From positions 3,348,001 to 3,412,000 of the forward strand of contig NC_020520.1 in assembly GCF_000348785.1 (NCBI RefSeq): 64,000 nucleotides of DNA, given 5' to 3'. A program made the translations under genes and the position numbers. Of the stretch, positions 60,323 to 64,000 are shown piece by piece. Under the pieces are notes generated by a model. The model saw only the letters and a program-made list of their open reading frames with translations, did no database searches and was not told where the DNA came from. Source of the DNA: Ilumatobacter coccineus YM16-304 (GTDB lineage Bacteria; Actinomycetota; Acidimicrobiia; Acidimicrobiales; Ilumatobacteraceae). How positions within the stretch are numbered: position 1 is the first letter of the stretch; every line of letters starts with the position of its first letter.

Positions 60323-60589
60323 CGGTCGGCAGGAATTCGAGAGTTGCGCGCCGAGCTCGGCGATGCGGTGCGTCGCGCCACGTCGGGCGAGCGCACCGTC
60401 ATCACGTCGTCGGGTCGCCCGGTCGCCCAACTCGGCCCCCTCGACGCCGACGCCCCCGACCTCGACCGGCTCATCGGCTCACGCGCCGTCATCCCGCCAC
60501 GTCGATCGAGCACGTGGCGAGCCCCCGACCCGGTGCAGGTGTGGGCCGGCGTCCGCATCGACCAAGTCCTCCGCGAGCTCCGCGGATGA
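60314..60589 (+). CDS. Phd/YefM-family antitoxin
   Basis: A 91-residue antitoxin. VDTRSAGIRELRAELGDAVR is the N-terminal strand-helix, and GERTVITSSGRPVAQLGPLD is the beta hairpin of Phd-type proteins; a C-terminal tail (PDPVQVWAGVRIDQVLRELR) would wrap the toxin. The GTG at 60314 fits the fold; longer frames are shadows of the acyl-CoA dehydrogenase. It binds its own promoter in known systems. Its partner is the PIN protein 91 bases downstream. Confidence 0.85.
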   Translation: MDTRSAGIRELRAELGDAVRRATSGERTVITSSGRPVAQLGPLDADAPDLDRLIGSRAVIPPRRSSTWRAPDPVQVWAGVRIDQVLRELRG

Positions 60590-60611
60590 TCCGACCACCG
60601 CACGCCACTCC

Positions 60612-60660
60612 GGTCTGGTCCGCCTCCGTTCCGGTTTCCGAGGCCCAGCCGGACCAGACC
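60612..60660. repeat. Intercistronic inverted repeat between antitoxin and toxin
   Basis: GGTCTGGTCCG and CGGACCAGACC are perfect 11-bp arms with a 27-base loop, ending 20 bases before the toxin start. It could lower toxin expression relative to antitoxin. Confidence 0.6.
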
Positions 60661-60680
60661 AGAGTTCGGGCGGTGACGGC

Positions 60681-61085
60681 ATGACCGTGGTGCTCGACAC
60701 CTCCGCGCTGCTGGCGCTGGCGATCGACGGGCGCGAGCGGACCGTCACGCTCGAAGCGATGGCGACCGACGAGGTGTGGGCGGCGTCGGCGATGGCGCTG
60801 ACCGAAGCACTTCCCGCGATCGACCGACTGATCGACGAGCCGATCCTGCGCCTCGACCTGGAAGACGCGATCCGGCTCGCGTGGGATCACCTGCACGTCG
60901 TGCCGGTCGACCAACGCTGTCTCGACCGGGCCGCTGCGCTTGCGCGCACGCAACCGGTTCGGCTCAGCGACGCCATCCACTTCGCGGCCGCCGAACGACT
61001 CCCCTCCCCCATCCGGTTCGTCACCTTCGACCCGACGCACATCGGCGCCGCGCTCGGGCTCGGCTTCGACGTGATCAGTACCTGA
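60681..61085 (+). CDS. PIN-domain toxin (VapC-like)
   Basis: A 134-residue PIN ribonuclease. Acidic residues lie in MTVVLDTSALLAL (first Asp), MALTEALPAIDRL (Glu), LSDAIHFAAAERL (Asp) and a last Asp in FVTFDPTHIG. These four positions match the VapC metal site. The ATG at 60681 is chosen because the first strand starts right there. The gene is downstream of a Phd-type antitoxin; VapC with Phd-type partners is known. Confidence 0.85.
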   Translation: MTVVLDTSALLALAIDGRERTVTLEAMATDEVWAASAMALTEALPAIDRLIDEPILRLDLEDAIRLAWDHLHVVPVDQRCLDRAAALARTQPVRLSDAIHFAAAERLPSPIRFVTFDPTHIGAALGLGFDVIST

Positions 61086-61092
61086 GCGAGCG

Positions 61093-62523
61093 TCAGCTGA
61101 CGCGTAGCAGGCGGAACGTGTCGGTGGCTCGTGCGGCCTGCGAGAGACCGGCGACCACACCGACGATGTCGCCCTGCGCCACCAGCCCTTCGCGCTTCGC
61201 CCGGCTCAACGCCACGCGAACGCGCTCCTGATAGTCGGGGCTGTCGGTCTCGAGCAGGCGCGGCGTGACGCCCCAACTCGACGCCAACTGACGCACCGTC
61301 CGCGGATTCGGGCTGAAACCGAGGATGGGCACGCCGGGGCGGAAGCGGGCCATCGAGCGAACCGTGAGGCCCGACTCCGACAGACACAGCAACGCTCGAA
61401 CGTGCAGCGACTCCATCGCTCCGGCCGCGGCAATGGTGATGGCGTCGGTGATCATCGCCGACTCGTCGTGCCCTGCCATGCGCAGCTCGGCGATCTGTTC
61501 GGCCCACGCCTGGTGATCGAACTCGTCGTCGGCCGTCTCGGCGATGCGGGCCATCGTGGCGACCGCAGCCGCCGGTCGACCGCCGATCGCGGTCTCGGCC
61601 GACAGCATCACCGCGGAGGTGCCGTCGAACACGGCGTTGGCGACGTCGGTCGCCTCGGCACGGGTCGGCGTCGGAGCAACCACCATCGACTCGAGCATCT
61701 GCCCGGCAGTGATGACGGGCAACCCGCCCGCGATGCAGTCGCGGATGATCTTCTTCTGCGTCCACGGCAACGATTCGAGCGCCGTGCTCATCCCGAGGCC
61801 ACCACGGGCCACGAGCACCGCCGACGCCGCTTCGATGATGCTGTCGAGTTCTTCGACCGCCGACGCCGACTCGACCTTGGCGATCAGCATCGGACCGCGC
61901 GGATGCGGCTCGAGTGCGAGCGACCGAAGCTCGGCGCCTGAGCGCACGCTCAGCGACACCATGTCGACACCTTCTTCGACGAAGCGTTCGACCTCGTCGA
62001 GGTGAATGTCGCTGACCGCACCGAGGTCGTTGGTGGCGAACGGGATGTTGACCCCGGCACGACCGTTGAGCGGCCCGCCCGAGATGACCCGAGCGCGGAC
62101 CGTCGTCGCGGTCATCGACTCGACCACGACGACAACCTGCTCGCCGTCGCCGATCGAGATGCGATCACCCACACTGCAGTCTTTGAGCAGATGCGGATAG
62201 TCGACGGTGACCCGCTCGACGGTGGACTCGTCGTTGCCCACCACGAGATCGACGAGCGCGTCGGTCTCGAGTTCGATGCCATCGCGATGCGGCCGTCCGA
62301 TGCGGATCATCGACCCAGGCAGGTCGACCATCGTCGCCACGACCGCACCGAGGCGGTCGGCGGCAGCGCGCACGCGGCGGTGCATGTCGAGCGCCTCGTC
62401 GAGCGGGGTGTGCGCGAGCGAGATGCGCGCCACGTCCATCCCCGCTTCGATCATGTCGGAGATCACCTCGTCGCTGCTGCTCAAGGGTCCGATGGTTGCA
62501 ACGATCTTCGTACGACGTGCCAC
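61093..62523 (-). CDS. Pyruvate kinase homologue with altered active site
   Basis: A 476-residue protein with the pyruvate kinase fold. It starts TKIVATIGPLSSSDEVI and contains LIAKVESASAVEELD (catalytic Lys and metal Glu) and EATDVANAVFDGTSAVMLSAET. Key sites differ: the usual ARLNFSHG reads ARISLAHT, DTKGPEIR reads DLPGSMIR, and the metal-binding Asp of ARGDLG is Gly (ARGGLGM, near residue 241). Catalysis as a normal pyruvate kinase is therefore doubtful. It may be a paralogue with another substrate or a regulatory protein. A canonical copy should exist elsewhere. Start ATG or GTG at 62523. Confidence 0.85.
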   Translation of the reverse strand: MARRTKIVATIGPLSSSDEVISDMIEAGMDVARISLAHTPLDEALDMHRRVRAAADRLGAVVATMVDLPGSMIRIGRPHRDGIELETDALVDLVVGNDESTVERVTVDYPHLLKDCSVGDRISIGDGEQVVVVVESMTATTVRARVISGGPLNGRAGVNIPFATNDLGAVSDIHLDEVERFVEEGVDMVSLSVRSGAELRSLALEPHPRGPMLIAKVESASAVEELDSIIEAASAVLVARGGLGMSTALESLPWTQKKIIRDCIAGGLPVITAGQMLESMVVAPTPTRAEATDVANAVFDGTSAVMLSAETAIGGRPAAAVATMARIAETADDEFDHQAWAEQIAELRMAGHDESAMITDAITIAAAGAMESLHVRALLCLSESGLTVRSMARFRPGVPILGFSPNPRTVRQLASSWGVTPRLLETDSPDYQERVRVALSRAKREGLVAQGDIVGVVAGLSQAARATDTFRLLRVS

Positions 62524-62555
62524 GCCTGCACGGTACCGTCTGGCACACTCGAGTG

Positions 62556-63194
62556 ATGGCTACATCGTCGAGTCCTTCACCCGGCACGCTCCACTGGGCC
62601 AACGCCGACGCCGAGGTCCACAAAGTCGTCGTGGGCCCGTACGAGAACAACGTCTTCATCGTGCGCTGCAAGCTCACCGGCGACGCGGTGCTCATCGACG
62701 CCGCCAACGAACACGAGATGCTGCTCGACCTGTGCGACACCCTCGGCGTCAAGCGGGTACTCGAGACCCACGGGCACTGGGATCACATCCAGGCGATCCC
62801 CGCCATGCGCGAAGCCGGCTACGAGGTGGCCGTCACCAAGCTCGACGCTCCGATGCTCGACGACGTCGGCTACGACGTGTTCCTCGACGACACCGAAGTC
62901 ATCGAATTCGGCAAGCTGCGGATGAACGCCATCCACAATCCCGGCCACACGCCCGGCTCGATCTCGTTCGAGCTCGCCGGCACCCCGCTGCTCTTCACCG
63001 GCGACACGTTGTTCCCCGGCGGACCCGGCAACACCGCGACCGACCTCGGTGACTTCGACACGATCATCGGTTCGATCACCGACCGGCTGTTCACGTTCCC
63101 CGCCGACACGATCGTCCTGCCCGGCCACGGCGACGACACCACGATCGGCGAGGAACGCCCGCACCTCGACGAGTGGATCGAACGCGGCTGGTGA
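62556..63194 (+). CDS. Metallo-beta-lactamase-fold hydrolase (glyoxalase II-like)
   Basis: A 212-residue zinc hydrolase. The metal motif is THGHWDHIQAIPAM, then NPGHTPGSISF, FTGDTLFPGG and VLPGHGDDTTIGEE. This is the YcbL/glyoxalase II-like branch acting on thioesters. The ATG at 62556 fits the fold. It is divergent from the pyruvate kinase homologue, with 32 bases between. It is 10 bases before the next hypothetical gene. Confidence 0.9.
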   Translation: MATSSSPSPGTLHWANADAEVHKVVVGPYENNVFIVRCKLTGDAVLIDAANEHEMLLDLCDTLGVKRVLETHGHWDHIQAIPAMREAGYEVAVTKLDAPMLDDVGYDVFLDDTEVIEFGKLRMNAIHNPGHTPGSISFELAGTPLLFTGDTLFPGGPGNTATDLGDFDTIIGSITDRLFTFPADTIVLPGHGDDTTIGEERPHLDEWIERGW

Positions 63195-63204
63195 GCACGC
63201 TTCG

Positions 63205-63570
63205 ATGAGATACGACGAGCGGCCGACCGACGACACACCGGTGCACACCGCCGACCTGCCTCCCACCCCGATCCGCGATCGCAACATCCCGGCCGGCGCC
63301 TGGATCGAGGCGCCCGACACGCTCCGCGCGCTCGGCGACGACCTGCCCGACCGTCCGGTCGCCGAGTACAAGCGGCGCATCGGCCCGTGGATCCTCTGGC
63401 GCGCTGGGCCGGCCAAGCACGGCGACGCTCGCTACTGGGCGGCTCACGAAACGACCGGAGCCGAGTACACGCTGCGACTCTTCCCCGACGGCAGCGCGTC
63501 GGGAACCGGCCCGAGCGGGGCGACCCACGATCGCTTTCGCGCCTGGAAGGAAGACTTGCGCGACGCCTGA
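63205..63570 (+). CDS. Hypothetical protein
   Basis: A 121-residue soluble protein. The C-terminal half reads WILWRAGPAKHGDARYWAAH then ATHDRFRAWKEDL and looks like a small beta-rich domain. No family recognised. Start ATG at 63205, 10 bases after the hydrolase stop, so the two are likely co-transcribed. Confidence 0.65.
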   Translation: MRYDERPTDDTPVHTADLPPTPIRDRNIPAGAWIEAPDTLRALGDDLPDRPVAEYKRRIGPWILWRAGPAKHGDARYWAAHETTGAEYTLRLFPDGSASGTGPSGATHDRFRAWKEDLRDA

Positions 63571-63644
63571 CCGTCGCCCGAGCGGCGCGGCGGGACCGCG
63601 GGCCTGACCGCGGCCACCAGTCACCTGCCCGTACCATCGCTGCG

Positions 63645-64000
63645 ATGCAACACCGTCTCCTCGCCGTCGTCGGCGCCGTCGCATTGATCGCCGTCGGGTG
63701 TGACGACGGCGTGCCCGACCTCGACACCGAGCCGGCCGCCGAACGGATCCGTGCGCTCCTGGATGCGAACGGCGCCGACGTCGATCTCGACGAGTGCCCG
63801 GTCGCCGACTTCTCCACGCTGCTCGCCGACTCGTTCGAACTCCTCGACGATCAACTCGTCCGCGACGCGCTCGTCGGTGCGTCTCGCTCGACGACGTTCT
63901 CCACGGACAGCACGCCCGCTGCCGGCATCGCGTGTGAACTCGTCGACGAGTCCGGCGCCACCGCCGGGTTCGTCTTCCTCGACGCACCCGCCGACCTGGC
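63645..64000 (+). CDS. Lipoprotein, cut by the window end
   Basis: The frame runs open from ATG 63645 to the window edge (118 codons). The N-terminus has a signal peptide with lipobox (ALIAVGC), then acidic residues. The mature part holds two further cysteines (DECPVADF and GIACEL). Family not assigned. Confidence 0.75.
   Translation, partial: MQHRLLAVVGAVALIAVGCDDGVPDLDTEPAAERIRALLDANGADVDLDECPVADFSTLLADSFELLDDQLVRDALVGASRSTTFSTDSTPAAGIACELVDESGATAGFVFLDAPADL

Overview
The window looks like a chromosome segment of a high-GC actinobacterium, most likely a marine Acidimicrobiia such as Ilumatobacter. This rests on the strong G/C third-position bias, frequent GTG starts and ATGA/GTGA overlaps, a WhiB-type Fe-S regulator, and a secreted repeat protein of a style common in that group. 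It is an inference from gene content, not a phylogenetic result. I saw no rRNA, tRNA or CRISPR array.

Positions 1-43736 form one large surface-glycan locus. It holds a polyprenyl-phosphate sugar-1-phosphate transferase and a set of GT2 enzymes; three FkbM methyltransferases; a Stealth sugar-phosphate transferase; a Wzm/Wzt ABC exporter; and five LicD-like modules in four proteins. A complete predicted route to a phosphonate headgroup is present: PEP mutase fused to a nucleotidyltransferase, phosphonopyruvate decarboxylase, a phosphonoacetaldehyde-reductase-like Fe-alcohol dehydrogenase and a LicC-like cytidylyltransferase. Next comes UDP-glucose dehydrogenase beside a dual-domain glycosyltransferase closely resembling the Pasteurella hyaluronan/chondroitin/heparosan synthases, followed by Gmd and GalE. 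The locus ends with a sialic-acid operon (neuA, neuB, neuC, a polysialyltransferase-like GT and a hexapeptide acyltransferase) and a second, GT42-like sialyltransferase candidate. Together these suggest an ABC-exported glycan or glycans carrying 2-hydroxyethylphosphonate, a glucuronate-containing glycosaminoglycan-like backbone and nonulosonic acid: a surface that could resemble animal glycans.

Positions about 44091-54988 are an integrated element of about 10.9 kb. It is bounded by imperfect 42-bp direct repeats and, just inside each end, by paired CGGTTGCA arm-like sites. On the minus strand it carries an AlpA-like excisionase/regulator, a primase-helicase, an iteron-rich origin-like region, a small-terminase-like protein, a WhiB protein, a serine recombinase and a tyrosine integrase, then a block of small genes ending in a scaffold-like protein. 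A BglII-family endonuclease with an MT-A70 methyltransferase sits at the left edge. There are no capsid, portal, large-terminase, tail or conjugation genes. The best reading is a phage-satellite-like (PICI-like) island in an actinobacterium.

Positions 55038-64000 return to chromosomal genes: a GT87-type membrane mannosyltransferase, a lipid kinase, a methyltransferase with a coiled coil, a pair of palindromic repeats, an acyl-CoA dehydrogenase, a Phd/PIN toxin-antitoxin pair, a divergent pyruvate kinase homologue, a metallo-beta-lactamase-fold hydrolase and a lipoprotein cut by the window end.
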